Assembly (NCBI RefSeq): GCF_938015485.1 | Contig: NZ_CALLVU010000024.1 | Span: 1 to 15,308 of the forward strand | Direction: 5' to 3' | DNA from: an uncultured Lachnoanaerobaculum sp. | GTDB taxonomy: Bacteria > Bacillota > Clostridia > Lachnospirales > Lachnospiraceae | Length of the DNA: 15,308 bases | Shown: positions 1-7,652 of the stretch, piece after piece | Position numbering within the stretch: the first letter of the stretch is position 1 | Layout: each line of letters opens with the position of its first letter | Made by a program: the position numbers and the translations under genes | Notes under the pieces: generated by a model | What the model was told of the DNA's origin: nothing | Database searches by the model: none | Seen by the model: only the letters and a program-made list of their open reading frames with translations

Positions 1-103
1 GAAAATTATATTATAATATGACTTTTTTTATAAATAATAGCCTAAAAAATTATACCAAAAAGCTCTAATCACCACTTCGCAAAAAGATTGCAACATTTTC
101 TTA

Positions 104-131
104 TTGACATTTAACATTTATGTAATATAAT
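104..131 (+). promoter_or_regulatory. Promoter of the 3D-domain protein gene
   Basis: A perfect TTGACA (104-109) is followed after 16 bases by a perfect TATAAT (126-131). Transcription should begin near 138, giving a leader of about 44 bases that ends in an AAAGGA ribosome site (171-176) before the ATG at 182. The leader can form a weak hairpin, ACGAA (144-148) with TTCGT (156-160). Upstream of this, positions 1-103 are AT-rich and hold nothing I recognise. Confidence 0.8.
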
Positions 132-181
132 AAAGGTATCCCGACGAACAAAAGATTCGTTCTTTGCAAGAAAGGAAGTAA

Positions 182-775
182 ATGAAAAACAACTTTAAGA
201 AGATAATTTTAGTTGCATCTGTTTTTTCAGCTATGATGGCGGGAAGTGCATATGCGGCTACACAGGCGGAAGTGGATTATGTTACAGGTCCGGCATTCGG
301 TCTTAATGCGGATCAGTACGAGACAACACTTGACTCTTATAAACAACAGCAGGAGGCTGAACTTGTAGCGAAGGAGGATGAGGAGATAGCTGCCTTAAGA
401 GCATCTGCAAGAGGCAGATCTGTAGGTAAGTTCAAAGCGTACGCTTACTCACTTGATACAGATCCTTCCAATATTACTACTGCAGGTACAAGACCTACTG
501 TAGGAAGAACTATAGCTGCGGACTGGTCGGTGCTTCCGAGAGGAACCAGAGTTCGTATCGGAGACAGTGATACTATCTATGTAGTGGAAGATACAGGTGG
601 CAATATTAAGGGAAAGACCATCGACATCTTCATGAACAATGACAGTGAGGCCAGAGCACATGGAGTAAGATACCCTGAGCTTTATGTCGTAGAGGGTGAT
701 GCAAAAGACGCTCAGCAAAAGATTGATGCGATTTTGGCAAGAAGAGCCGAGAGACAGGCAAGTCAAAATAAATAA
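182..775 (+). CDS. Secreted 3D-domain protein (cell-wall associated, double-psi beta-barrel type)
   Basis: 197 residues. A signal peptide is clear: basic start (KNNFKK), hydrophobic core at about 8-22 and a likely cleavage after AYA (residue 25). Residues about 45-80 are Gln/Glu/Ala-rich and probably helical. Residues about 84-172 match the 3D domain, named for three conserved aspartates, seen here as D114 (IAADWSVLPRGTRV), D137 (VVEDTGG) and D148 (TIDIF). This domain is also found at the C-terminus of resuscitation-promoting-factor-like and YocH-type proteins, and it resembles the MltA lytic transglycosylase barrel, so a role in peptidoglycan binding or cleavage is likely. There is no LysM or SH3 wall-binding domain, so this is a short version. 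It is monocistronic, with its own promoter and terminator. Domain assignment is firm; enzymatic activity is inferred. Confidence 0.85.
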   Translation: MKNNFKKIILVASVFSAMMAGSAYAATQAEVDYVTGPAFGLNADQYETTLDSYKQQQEAELVAKEDEEIAALRASARGRSVGKFKAYAYSLDTDPSNITTAGTRPTVGRTIAADWSVLPRGTRVRIGDSDTIYVVEDTGGNIKGKTIDIFMNNDSEARAHGVRYPELYVVEGDAKDAQQKIDAILARRAERQASQNK

Positions 776-822
776 TAAGACCAAGAGATAGCAAATAAGT
801 TAATATGTGAATAGGTTAGACG

Positions 823-861
823 GTTACAAGCAGGTAACAAGACAATATAGGATTATTGTCT
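823..861 (+). other. Two small inverted repeats in the 3' region of the 3D-domain gene
   Basis: GTTAC (823-827) faces GTAAC (834-838) across a 6-base loop. AGACAATA (840-847) faces TATTGTCT (854-861) across the 6-base loop TAGGAT. Neither is followed by a T-run, so they are not terminators. They lie between the stop codon (775) and the terminator at 911 and would sit in the mRNA 3' UTR. The role is unknown. Confidence 0.4.
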
Positions 862-910
862 ACACTTCGTTAAGAAGATATAATTAATACGTTTGCAAAA
901 GGGATATTAG

Positions 911-941
911 AGAGAAAATCAATTCGGTTTTCTCTTTTTTA
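911..941 (+). terminator. Rho-independent terminator of the 3D-domain gene
   Basis: AGAGAAAA (911-918) pairs with TTTTCTCT (928-935) across a 9-base loop and runs into a T-tract. The stem is AT-rich but the T-run is good, and it is placed between two convergent genes. Confidence 0.65.
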
Positions 942-961
942 TATTGTAAAAATTTTTATAT

Positions 962-991
962 TAAAAAACTCCCGCAGTTTCCTGCGAGAGT
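962..991 (-). terminator. Rho-independent terminator of the polysaccharide deacetylase gene
   Basis: Read on the minus strand, ACTC-T-CGCAG pairs with CTGCG-G-GAGT around a GAAA tetraloop, followed by TTTTTT. The one non-Watson-Crick position is a U-G pair only on this strand, which supports the orientation. It lies 8 bases past the stop codon. Confidence 0.85.
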
Positions 992-998
992 CTTTTAT

Positions 999-1895
999 TT
1001 ATTTTGCAAACTGTCTTGGCGGTGTGTTTTCGTTAAGAAGTTCAAACTTATATCCGTCAGCCTTAAGTCTCTCTATAATTGTAGGGAGAGCATCGTGTAC
1101 GAATGCTGTATTCGGCATATCATGCATAAGCAAAATGGAATGAGTATTCTCATTTACCTGCTTGATAGTCTGGTCAATAAGTTCCTGACCTCTCTTACCC
1201 TCTACGTCACCGTCAAATGAGTTCCAGTCAAAGTATACTATTCCTCTGTCTCTGACAGCCTGTAAAAGCTGAGGTCTGATAGCTTTGTTGTAACTTGCGT
1301 TGCTTCCGCCCGGGAAACGAAGCATCTTACTGTGCTCGCCTGTAGCCTTAAAAATAAGATCGTCCATAGCGTCATAGTCAGCCATAAATGCATCTACAGA
1401 TGCATATATCTTCTTGTAGTTATGTGTCAAACTGTGAACGGCTACATTGTGACCTCTGTCTTTTATCTGCTTAAGCATGTTTATCAGAGGTTCCGTATCC
1501 ATATACTGTGCTGTAACAAAGAAACAAGCCTTGATATTGTACTGATCAAGGATATCCAAAAGTCTTGGGGTACCTGTCCAAGGACCGTCGTCAAATGTGA
1601 AGTAAACTACCTTTTCATCAGGACCCGGAGTGCTCTCAGGTGCGGCTGTAGTCTCTTCGGCACTCTGTGAAGTCTCGCTCTCGGATACAGCTGAAATCTC
1701 ACCTTCACTTGAGGTTTCGCTGTTATTTACTTCTACAGTTGTCTCTGTAGTGTCCTTTGATGCGTCCGCTACTTTAACATTTTTCTTTCTTGCATTCCAA
1801 CCGTAGGCAACCATTGCCGTAAAAATACAGCAAAAGACCAATACTATAATAGGAACAACAAAATTACGTTTTTTTCTTCTACTTCTTCTTTTCAT
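999..1895 (-). CDS. Membrane-anchored polysaccharide deacetylase (NodB domain, carbohydrate esterase 4)
   Basis: 298 residues. A strongly basic start (residues 2-10) and one hydrophobic segment (about 12-32) anchor the protein with its bulk outside. A Ser/Thr/Glu-rich low-complexity linker (about 44-93) spans toward the wall. The NodB domain (about 95-285) has all five family motifs: TFDDGP (100-105, with D102 and D103), HSLTH (154-158, metal-binding H154 and H158), RFPGGSN (193-199), FDWNSFD (222-228) and LLMHD (255-259, H258). The enzyme should be a divalent-metal-dependent deacetylase acting on N-acetylglucosamine or N-acetylmuramic acid in peptidoglycan, as PgdA/PdaA do. Which sugar it acts on cannot be told from the sequence. 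The start is set by AAGGAAGG at 1901-1908, five bases upstream. It is monocistronic, with its own terminator. Confidence 0.9.
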   Translation of the reverse strand: MKRRSRRKKRNFVVPIIVLVFCCIFTAMVAYGWNARKKNVKVADASKDTTETTVEVNNSETSSEGEISAVSESETSQSAEETTAAPESTPGPDEKVVYFTFDDGPWTGTPRLLDILDQYNIKACFFVTAQYMDTEPLINMLKQIKDRGHNVAVHSLTHNYKKIYASVDAFMADYDAMDDLIFKATGEHSKMLRFPGGSNASYNKAIRPQLLQAVRDRGIVYFDWNSFDGDVEGKRGQELIDQTIKQVNENTHSILLMHDMPNTAFVHDALPTIIERLKADGYKFELLNENTPPRQFAK

Positions 1896-1993
1896 TTCTA
1901 CCTTCCTTAGATAAATTGAATGCCCTGAGTCTTGTAGGATCTACGAAGATATATAGAATGTAGATGACAAACAGAGTATTCGAAACTTGTATT

Positions 1994-2002
1994 AGTATAA
2001 CA
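1994..2002 (-). promoter_or_regulatory. Possible extended -10 promoter for the deacetylase gene
   Basis: On the minus strand TGTTATACT fits an extended -10 element (TG-n-TATACT). The -35 position is poor. It would start transcription near 1987 and give a leader of about 90 bases. That leader contains a 6-bp inverted repeat, ATCTAC (1939-1944) and GTAGAT (1960-1965). Weak call, based on one element. Confidence 0.3.
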
Positions 2003-2119
2003 GATAATAGGCGGTTTGTGTTGATATTTTTCTTAAATACTTTTAAAGGAATGATAAAACATAATTATGATATTCGGATAAATATAAGTACGGTCTTTAA
2101 TTTAAATACTGTGATTTTG

Positions 2120-2148
2120 TTGACATTTATAATATATACATATATGAT
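2120..2148 (+). promoter_or_regulatory. Promoter of the Ca/Na antiporter gene
   Basis: TTGACA (2120-2125), a 17-base spacer and TATGAT (2143-2148). The start of transcription should be near 2155. That is downstream of an in-frame GTG at 2149, so translation cannot begin there and the ATG at 2185 is the start. Confidence 0.75.
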
Positions 2149-2184
2149 GTGTGTGTTCAAAAACAAAATGAAAAGGAAAATATT

Positions 2185-3111
2185 ATGGTATATATTTGGC
2201 TGATTATAGGCTTTGTATGTCTTGTAGGCGGAGCGAATTTCTTTGTGGAGGGAGCTTCACAAGTGGCAAGAAAGCTTAATGTGCCGTCGGTTGTAATAGG
2301 TCTTACAATAGTGGCATTCGGAACAAGCGCTCCGGAGGCGGCGGTAAGTATTGATGCGGCACTGAAGGGGAGCAATGCGATAGCTCTTAACAATGTTATA
2401 GGTTCAAACATTTTCAATCTTTTGGCGGTAGTGGGTATATGTGGAATAATACATACGATGCCTGTGGACAAGTCGCTTTTAAAATTTGATTATGTGGTGA
2501 ATATAGTGATTACCGTTATAACACTTGCTTTTATATTCCTTACAAGCGGTATAGGCAGAATAGAGGGCGGTGTACTTCTTATAATCTTTATAGCGTATAT
2601 GATTTATACTGTAAGGTCTGCGCTTAGAGGAAGCAGTGACAATAAGGATGAAAACAAGAAAAAGCTCCCTCTGCCTTTGGCAATTGTCTATATAGTCGGA
2701 GGTCTTGCGCTGGTGGTATTAGGCGGTGACAAGGTTGTGGAGTCCGCCAAAGAGATTGCTTTGATATTCGGAATGAGTGAGACATTGGTAGGACTTACAA
2801 TAGTGGCGATAGGTACTTCACTTCCTGAGCTTGTAACAAGTATTGTAGCTTCAAGTAAGGGTGAGAACGGTCTTGCACTTGGTAATGTTATAGGTTCCAA
2901 TATCTTTAATATCATATTTATACTGGCATTCTCTTCAGTATTAAATCCTATAGGCGCGGATGTGGTAGCGGTATATGATACATTCTTTTTATTGTGTGCA
3001 ACCTTGATGGTGTATATATTGGCAAAAAATGACGGTGAGATATCCAAAAAAGAGGGACTTGCCATGGTTATAGCCTATATAGCCTATACTGTATTTATTA
3101 TATTGAGATAA
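2185..3111 (+). CDS. Calcium/sodium antiporter of the CaCA family (YrbG-like)
   Basis: 308 residues from the chosen ATG, which has AAAGGA (2172-2177) seven bases upstream; a longer GTG reading starts before the predicted transcript. The protein is almost wholly hydrophobic and shows the two inverted alpha repeats that define the cation/Ca exchanger superfamily. Alpha-1 has GTSAPE (46-51) and NVIGSNIFN (70-78). Alpha-2 has GTSLPE (210-215) and GNVIGSNIFN (233-242). The acidic residue in each GTSxPE is the expected ion ligand. The halves are joined by a short charged cytoplasmic loop (about 149-160, Asp/Lys/Asn-rich). About ten membrane segments are expected. It should exchange a cation such as Ca2+ for Na+ or H+; direction and ion are inferred from the family. 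The gene is monocistronic. Confidence 0.9.
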   Translation: MVYIWLIIGFVCLVGGANFFVEGASQVARKLNVPSVVIGLTIVAFGTSAPEAAVSIDAALKGSNAIALNNVIGSNIFNLLAVVGICGIIHTMPVDKSLLKFDYVVNIVITVITLAFIFLTSGIGRIEGGVLLIIFIAYMIYTVRSALRGSSDNKDENKKKLPLPLAIVYIVGGLALVVLGGDKVVESAKEIALIFGMSETLVGLTIVAIGTSLPELVTSIVASSKGENGLALGNVIGSNIFNIIFILAFSSVLNPIGADVVAVYDTFFLLCATLMVYILAKNDGEISKKEGLAMVIAYIAYTVFIILR

Positions 3112-3115
3112 AAAT

Positions 3116-3158
3116 AAACCGATTCTTTTTGAGATAACTCATAAGAATCGGTTTTTTA
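3116..3158. terminator. Bidirectional terminator between the antiporter gene and atoE
   Basis: AAACCGATTCTT (3116-3127) pairs perfectly with AAGAATCGGTTT (3143-3154). A smaller inner TGAG/CTCA stem lies in the loop. T-runs follow on the plus strand (to about 3157), and on the minus strand the flanking sequence reads TTTATTTT. It sits between convergent genes and should serve both. Confidence 0.85.
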
Positions 3159-3177
3159 TTTTATGCAAAAATAAGTT

Positions 3178-4539
3178 TTATGCCAAGAAAGGCACAAGGA
3201 ATAAGAATCCACAGCCTATGATGACTCCTGTCACTATAAGTACTATAGCGCAGTAACCCATAATATCTCTGGCGCCAAGTCCTGCAATACCCAGAGCCGG
3301 CAAAGCCCAGAAAGGTTGAAGCATATTTGTCCAAGCGTCACCCCATGCAATAGCCATAGCGGATACTGCCGGAGAAACTCCGATTGAATTGCCTGCAGGC
3401 ATTACTATAGGAGCCTGTACAGCCCACTGTCCGCCGCCTGAAGGAACGAAGAAGTTTACAATACCTGCAGAGAGGAAAGTAAACAGCGGGAATGTGGTCT
3501 GAGTTGATATATTTACAAAGAAATCACTTATAGCACCTGCAAGTGACTGTCCGTTAGGACCTGCAGCCGTCATAACGCCCATGATACCTGCATAGAACGG
3601 GAACTGTAAGATGATACCGCCTGCACTCTTTGAAGCGTCTGTAATAGCTCTTACATAGCTTATAGGAGTTCCGTGGAATATAATTCCAAGTGTAAGGAAG
3701 ATAAGGTTTACAACATCAAGTGATAAGTTCAGCCCCTTGTTGACAATTACAGAGTGTACAATGTAAATAATAGCAATTAAAGCTGTTATTATTGAAAGGA
3801 AAGGGTTGTTCTCAAGATGCTCGGCCGGTGTGGTGGCCTTGGTTATCTCAACCTTTTCTTCTACAAGCAGCTTAGGATCCACAGTTACCGTATCCTCAGG
3901 CAGCGGATGCATCTTCGCATTGACAAAAGCTATTACTATAATGATAGCTACTACAATGATAAGATTCCATGCTGAAAATATAGTCTGTGATGTAGGGATA
4001 GACTCGGTTACGGCGCCTGCGGTCTGCTTGTTTATCTCATCAGTATATGAGGCAAGCTGTAGAGGTATTGAACCTGAAAAACCTGCATGCCAGATTACAA
4101 AGCCTGAATATGCCGATGCGATAAGCAGTCTGTAGTCAACACCCTTTACCTTCTTTGCAATTTCCTTGGCAAGTATTGCGCCTACTACAAGTCCGAATCC
4201 CCAGTTAAGCCAACATGCAATCATAGATACCACTGTAATAAATACGATTGCGGATGTAGGACTTTTTGGAACTCCTGCCGCCGCATTTATCGCTCTCTTT
4301 ACCGGCGGAGCGGTAGCAAGTGCGGTACCGAGTACAAGTACAAGAGCCATCTGCATAGAGAATTTCAAAAGACTCCAGATACCCTTACCCCAAGCATCGG
4401 CTACATCCCAAAGCTTCATACCTGTAACAGGCATTGCAGCACCGAAAACTACAATAGTAAGGATGATACAGAAGATGAATGCATCCGGCAAATACTTCTG
4501 AACAACATTTACACATGCGTTTGTAAATTTCTTAAACAT
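3178..4539 (-). CDS. atoE: Short-chain fatty acid transporter, AtoE family
   Basis: 453 residues, strongly hydrophobic, with roughly ten to twelve membrane segments and a charged loop at about 210-245. Length and overall sequence fit the AtoE family of short-chain fatty acid transporters. The conserved segment FFVPSGGGQWAVQAP (363-377) and the Trp/Gly-rich stretch near 110-120 are typical. It probably moves acetate, butyrate or acetoacetate across the membrane; direction is not readable from sequence. The start is fixed by AAAAGGAGGC (4546-4555). In E. coli atoE lies with atoD and atoA, and here it lies just downstream of them on the same strand. A terminator at 4669-4697 separates it from atoA, so it is likely transcribed from its own promoter or by read-through. 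Confidence 0.88.
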   Translation of the reverse strand: MFKKFTNACVNVVQKYLPDAFIFCIILTIVVFGAAMPVTGMKLWDVADAWGKGIWSLLKFSMQMALVLVLGTALATAPPVKRAINAAAGVPKSPTSAIVFITVVSMIACWLNWGFGLVVGAILAKEIAKKVKGVDYRLLIASAYSGFVIWHAGFSGSIPLQLASYTDEINKQTAGAVTESIPTSQTIFSAWNLIIVVAIIIVIAFVNAKMHPLPEDTVTVDPKLLVEEKVEITKATTPAEHLENNPFLSIITALIAIIYIVHSVIVNKGLNLSLDVVNLIFLTLGIIFHGTPISYVRAITDASKSAGGIILQFPFYAGIMGVMTAAGPNGQSLAGAISDFFVNISTQTTFPLFTFLSAGIVNFFVPSGGGQWAVQAPIVMPAGNSIGVSPAVSAMAIAWGDAWTNMLQPFWALPALGIAGLGARDIMGYCAIVLIVTGVIIGCGFLFLVPFLA

Positions 4540-4576
4540 TTATCTGCCTCCTTTTACGAATTGTTTAATTATTAAC

Positions 4577-4582
4577 ATTATA
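4577..4582 (-). promoter_or_regulatory. Possible -10 box for atoE
   Basis: A perfect TATAAT on the minus strand, with transcription expected about 30 bases upstream of the atoE ATG. No convincing -35 element is found at 16-18 bases (TGGTTT at best), so it would need an activator or be weak. Confidence 0.3.
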
Positions 4583-4611
4583 TCAAAATACAATCCAAAA
4601 AACCACTATAT

Positions 4612-4737
4612 ATTCATAAAAAATTAAATGAAAATGCTTCGAAAATTCATAAAAAGCATTCCAACTTCAAAAAGGGATATGGCTATAAGCATATCCCCGA
4701 TGTATAAAAGCATTATAGTAAAAGGCTTTTATGAATG
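4612..4737. repeat. Repeated short motifs in the atoA-atoE gap
   Basis: ATTCATAAAA occurs at 4612 and at 4645 (33 bases apart) and inverted at 4728-4737. AAAAGCATT occurs at 4652 and at 4706. AATGCTT (4633-4639) and AAGCATT (4654-4660) form a 7-bp inverted repeat. These lie upstream of atoE and could be regulator half-sites; the region is AT-rich, so chance recurrence is possible. Confidence 0.35.
4669..4697 (-). terminator. Terminator of the thlA-atoD-atoA operon
   Basis: GGGATATG (4674-4681) pairs with CATATCCC (4690-4697) across an 8-base loop. On the minus strand the stem is followed by TTTTT (4673-4669). It lies about 50 bases past the atoA stop codon. Confidence 0.75.
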
Positions 4738-4745
4738 TCTTTAAA

Positions 4746-5390
4746 TTAGAATGTTTTTAAATCGTCGGCAACTTTTAAAGGAGCTTCGGTCTTTGCAATA
4801 ACTTCATCTACACTTACGCCCTCAGCCACTTCTTTAAGTACAAGACCGTCATCTGTAACTTCGATTACAGCCAACTCTGTAACAATCTCATCAACCGCAT
4901 GTATAGCTGTAGCCGGAAGATTGATAGACTTCAAAATCTTCGGTGAACCGTCTTTTGCGGTATGTGTCATAGCAATGACAACCTTTCTTGAACCTGTAAC
5001 AAGGTCCATAGCGCCGCCCATACCCGGAACCATCTTGCCCGGAACTATATGGCTTGCAAGGTTTCCTTTTTCATCTACCTGTAATGCACCGAGAACAGTC
5101 ATATCTACATGTCCGCCGCGGATGATTGCAAATGAGAATGCACTGTCAAAGTATGAAGCGCCTCGTAAAACGGTTACATTCTGTCCGCCTGAATTGATAA
5201 GATATTTGTTTTCAAGTCCTTTACCTGCAAGAGGTCCCATACCGAGAATACCGTTTTCGGACTGAAGTGTAATCTCTATTCCTTCAGGAACATAGTCCGC
5301 TACCATAGTAGGAAGTCCGATACCTAAGTTTACCACATCACCATCATGTAAATCACGAGCAACTCGTCTGGCAATTTTCTCTTTTGACAT
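4746..5390 (-). CDS. atoA: CoA-transferase subunit B (acetoacetate/butyrate type)
   Basis: 214 residues, the usual length for the beta subunit of family I 3-oxoacid CoA-transferases (AtoA, CtfB, ScoB). The catalytic glutamate lies in the SENG motif (44-47, E45), preceded by NLGIGLPTMVADY (21-33) and followed by GILGMGPL. This Glu forms the enzyme-CoA thioester in the family. With AtoD it should transfer CoA between acetoacetyl- or butyryl-CoA and a free acid such as acetate. The start codon overlaps the stop of atoD by one base (TAATG), so the two are translationally coupled. Its ribosome site TAGGAGGTG (5399-5407) lies inside the end of atoD. The exact acyl preference is not predictable. Confidence 0.92.
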   Translation of the reverse strand: MSKEKIARRVARDLHDGDVVNLGIGLPTMVADYVPEGIEITLQSENGILGMGPLAGKGLENKYLINSGGQNVTVLRGASYFDSAFSFAIIRGGHVDMTVLGALQVDEKGNLASHIVPGKMVPGMGGAMDLVTGSRKVVIAMTHTAKDGSPKILKSINLPATAIHAVDEIVTELAVIEVTDDGLVLKEVAEGVSVDEVIAKTEAPLKVADDLKTF

Positions 5391-6040
5391 TATGATTCAC
5401 CTCCTACAAGATAATCTACAAATATAGCCGGAACTGCAACATTCTCAGGCTGGATATCACCTACAGGAACTATAAGGTCCGCACCTACGATAACGACATC
5501 GGCAGCTGTAGCCATAACCGTATTGAAGTTCTTTGATGTAGCTGTGAAGTATAAGTTGCCCTTCTCATCGGCTATAGTTGCACCGATAAGAGCAAAGTCC
5601 GCTCTGAGAGGCTTCTCAAGGAGGTAATCCTTGCCGTCAATATTGAGAACCTGCTTGCCCTCTGCAACTTCCGTACCGACACCGGTAGGTGTAAGCACGC
5701 CGCCAAGTCCTGCACCGCCAGAACGGATTCTCTCTGCAAGAGTACCCTGTGGGCAAAGCTCAACTTCCATTGTGCCGTTATGCATCTTTTCTCCAGTTAT
5801 AGGGTTTGTACCTATATGTGTTGCAATTACTTTCTTTACCTGATTATTGACAACCAGTTTACCGATACCGGTTGTAGGAGTAGCGGTATCATTACATATA
5901 AGTGTTAAATCCTTTACTCCCTTCTCAACCAATGCATCAATGATCGGTTCAGGTGTACCGCAGGCTAAAAAGCCGCCTACCATGATGGTTGCGCCGTCAT
6001 GGATGTTTGCAATAGCGTCTTTGATTGAAACTATCTTCAT
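5390..6040 (-). CDS. atoD: CoA-transferase subunit A (acetoacetate/butyrate type)
   Basis: 216 residues from the chosen ATG, the normal length of the alpha subunit of family I CoA-transferases (AtoD, CtfA, ScoA). The signature GGFLACGTPE (22-31) and the Gly-rich GGAGLGGVLTPTGVGTEVAEG segment in the middle are diagnostic; they shape the CoA-binding fold of the alpha subunit. A longer in-frame reading would extend 23 codons into thlA, but it lacks family sequence there. The ATG at 6040 has AAAGGG (6048-6053) seven bases upstream. The gene begins two bases after the thlA stop and overlaps atoA by one base, so thlA, atoD and atoA form one tightly coupled operon. Confidence 0.92.
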   Translation of the reverse strand: MKIVSIKDAIANIHDGATIMVGGFLACGTPEPIIDALVEKGVKDLTLICNDTATPTTGIGKLVVNNQVKKVIATHIGTNPITGEKMHNGTMEVELCPQGTLAERIRSGGAGLGGVLTPTGVGTEVAEGKQVLNIDGKDYLLEKPLRADFALIGATIADEKGNLYFTATSKNFNTVMATAADVVIVGADLIVPVGDIQPENVAVPAIFVDYLVGGES

Positions 6041-6042
6041 TT

Positions 6043-7224
6043 TTATTCCCTTTCTACAACAATTGCTGTGCCCATACCGCCACCGATACATAGTGTGGCA
6101 AGGCCGCATTTTGAATCTCTTTTTTGCATCTCATAGAGCAGAGTTGTAAGTATTCTTGCACCTGATGCACCGATAGGATGTCCAAGTGCTATAGCACCGC
6201 CGTTTACATTGGTGATTTCTCTCTTAAAGCCGAGCTCGTTACATACTGCAATAGCCTGTGCCGCAAAAGCCTCGTTAGCTTCGATAAGTTCAAGGTCGTC
6301 TACTGTAACACCTGCCTTTTCCATAGCCTTTCTGGATGCAGGAATTACACCTAGTCCCATTACGCTAGGATCAACACCGCCTGAAGCATAGCCCTTAATA
6401 GTAGCCATGATAGGAAGCTTAAGCTCAAGAGCTTTCTCCTTGGAAGCGATAATGAACATTGCAGCACCGTCGTTGATACCTGATGCGTTACCTGCAGTTA
6501 CGGTACCGTCTTTCTTGAATGCAGGTTTAAGCTTTGCAAGGTTCTCTATAGTAGTATTGAATCTTGGGAACTCATCTGTATCAAATACCTTAGGATCTCC
6601 CTTTCTCTGCGGGATAACTACAGGAACTATCTCATCTTTGAATCTTCCGGTCTCAATGGCAACCTGAGCTCTTCTTTGGCTCTCAACAGAGAAAACATCC
6701 TGATCTTCTCTTGTAATGCCCTTTTGCTCGGCGATATTCTCAGCTGTTACTCCCATATGATAGTTATTGAAGACATCCCAAAGACCGTCTGTAATCATCT
6801 CGTCTACAAGTGTCTGATTGCCCATCTTCACGCCGAATCTTGCTCCTCTTAAGATATATGGTGCGTTTGACATACTTTCAGTACCGCCTGCCAATACGAT
6901 ATCAGCATCGCCCGCTTTGATAATCTGAGCTGCAAGTTCAATAGTTCTAAGACCTGAACCGCAAACCTTATTTACTGAAAAAGCCGGAGTAGTATTCGGA
7001 AGACCTGCACCAAGTATTACCTGGCGAGCAATATTCTGACCGAGACCTGCACCAAGTACGTTTCCGATTATTGCTTCATCGATAAGAGAAGCGTCAATAC
7101 CGGCACGCTCAATAGCTCCCTTTGCTGCTGTGATACCAAGATCCACCGCGCTTACACCTGCCAATGAACCGCCGAAACTACCCATAGCTGTTCTTGCAGC
7201 ACTAACTATAACTACCTCTTTCAT
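6043..7224 (-). CDS. thlA: Acetyl-CoA acetyltransferase (thiolase)
   Basis: 393 residues, the length of biosynthetic thiolases. The nucleophilic cysteine is C88 in NKVCGSGL, the catalytic histidine H349 in GGAIALGHPIGASGAR and the second catalytic cysteine C379 in CIGGGMGTA. It condenses two acetyl-CoA to acetoacetyl-CoA, the first step of butyrate formation, and the reverse is possible. It is the first gene of thlA-atoD-atoA, so its product can go either to Hbd (encoded in the divergent operon) or to CoA transfer by AtoDA. The ribosome site is CGAGGT at 7231-7236. In many butyrate producers thl sits in the same operon as crt and bcd; here it is divergent from them. Confidence 0.95.
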   Translation of the reverse strand: MKEVVIVSAARTAMGSFGGSLAGVSAVDLGITAAKGAIERAGIDASLIDEAIIGNVLGAGLGQNIARQVILGAGLPNTTPAFSVNKVCGSGLRTIELAAQIIKAGDADIVLAGGTESMSNAPYILRGARFGVKMGNQTLVDEMITDGLWDVFNNYHMGVTAENIAEQKGITREDQDVFSVESQRRAQVAIETGRFKDEIVPVVIPQRKGDPKVFDTDEFPRFNTTIENLAKLKPAFKKDGTVTAGNASGINDGAAMFIIASKEKALELKLPIMATIKGYASGGVDPSVMGLGVIPASRKAMEKAGVTVDDLELIEANEAFAAQAIAVCNELGFKREITNVNGGAIALGHPIGASGARILTTLLYEMQKRDSKCGLATLCIGGGMGTAIVVERE

Positions 7225-7252
7225 GTTTTTACCTCGTCATTCTATAAAAATG

Positions 7253-7288
7253 AACAATACCAAAGAGTGATTATCGCCCTGTATTGTT
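7253..7288 (-). promoter_or_regulatory. Hairpin in the thlA leader, terminator-like
   Basis: On the minus strand AACAATAC pairs with GTATTGTT (8 bp) across a 20-base loop. It is followed by CATTTTTAT and then directly by the thlA ribosome site. A stem followed by a T-run inside a leader resembles an attenuator. The stem is AT-rich and the T-run is interrupted, so it may instead affect stability or ribosome access. Confidence 0.4.
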
Positions 7289-7404
7289 AGATATACGTTT
7301 CACCCATAGCATACCATAACTGTAAGGATTTATCTACCCCCTTATTATTGAAAATGGCTATAAAAAATATTGTATATTATCATATATATATTTTTTAAAC
7401 AATG

Positions 7405-7413
7405 TGGTATAAT
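7405..7413 (+). promoter_or_regulatory. Probable promoter of the crt operon (extended -10)
   Basis: TGGTATAAT matches the extended -10 consensus TG-n-TATAAT exactly. The -35 position (about 7385-7390, TATATA) is poor, as extended -10 promoters allow. Transcription would begin near 7420 and leave a leader of about 280 bases before crt. Confidence 0.5.
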
Positions 7414-7439
7414 GTATAAAAGTGTGAGTATGTATAAAA
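7412..7439. repeat. 10-bp direct repeat over the crt promoter start
   Basis: ATGTATAAAA is present at 7412-7421 and again at 7430-7439, offset by 18 bases, overlapping the -10 edge and the predicted transcription start. It could bind a regulator, but the sequence is of low complexity. Confidence 0.3.
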
Positions 7440-7652
7440 TACTATAGACAGGTCAGGTTTATTCCATATCTAAGTAATAAAAAAGACAGCAAAATAATTT
7501 TGCTCAATTAAAGATTAAAAAATTCATACTTTTAATCAATGATGTATTTTGTATACAAGAAATTGCTTATGCAAAATATATATAATACTTAGTCAAAAAA
7601 ACTGATTGAATGTCAGATACATATATGTTATATTTTTATCAGAGACTTTTAT

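Noticed and set aside
2149..2184. GTG start extending the antiporter by 12 codons
   Set aside because: It lies at or before the predicted transcription start and lacks a ribosome site. The added residues are hydrophilic and unlike the family N-terminus.
1964..2203. 79-codon plus-strand ORF ahead of the antiporter gene
   Set aside because: No ribosome site, AT-rich low-complexity hydrophobic composition, and it runs through the antiporter promoter and start. It looks like a chance ORF in intergenic DNA.
6041..6109. Upstream start extending atoD by 23 codons into thlA
   Set aside because: The extra sequence is an off-frame reading of the conserved thlA C-terminus. The ATG at 6040 has a fitting ribosome site and gives the family's usual length.
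7361..7405. Rex-type operator in the thlA-crt divergent region
   Set aside because: ATTGT and ACAAT occur but 25 bases apart, too far for the usual TTGTTAAN4TTAACAA-like site. I cannot support a Rex site.
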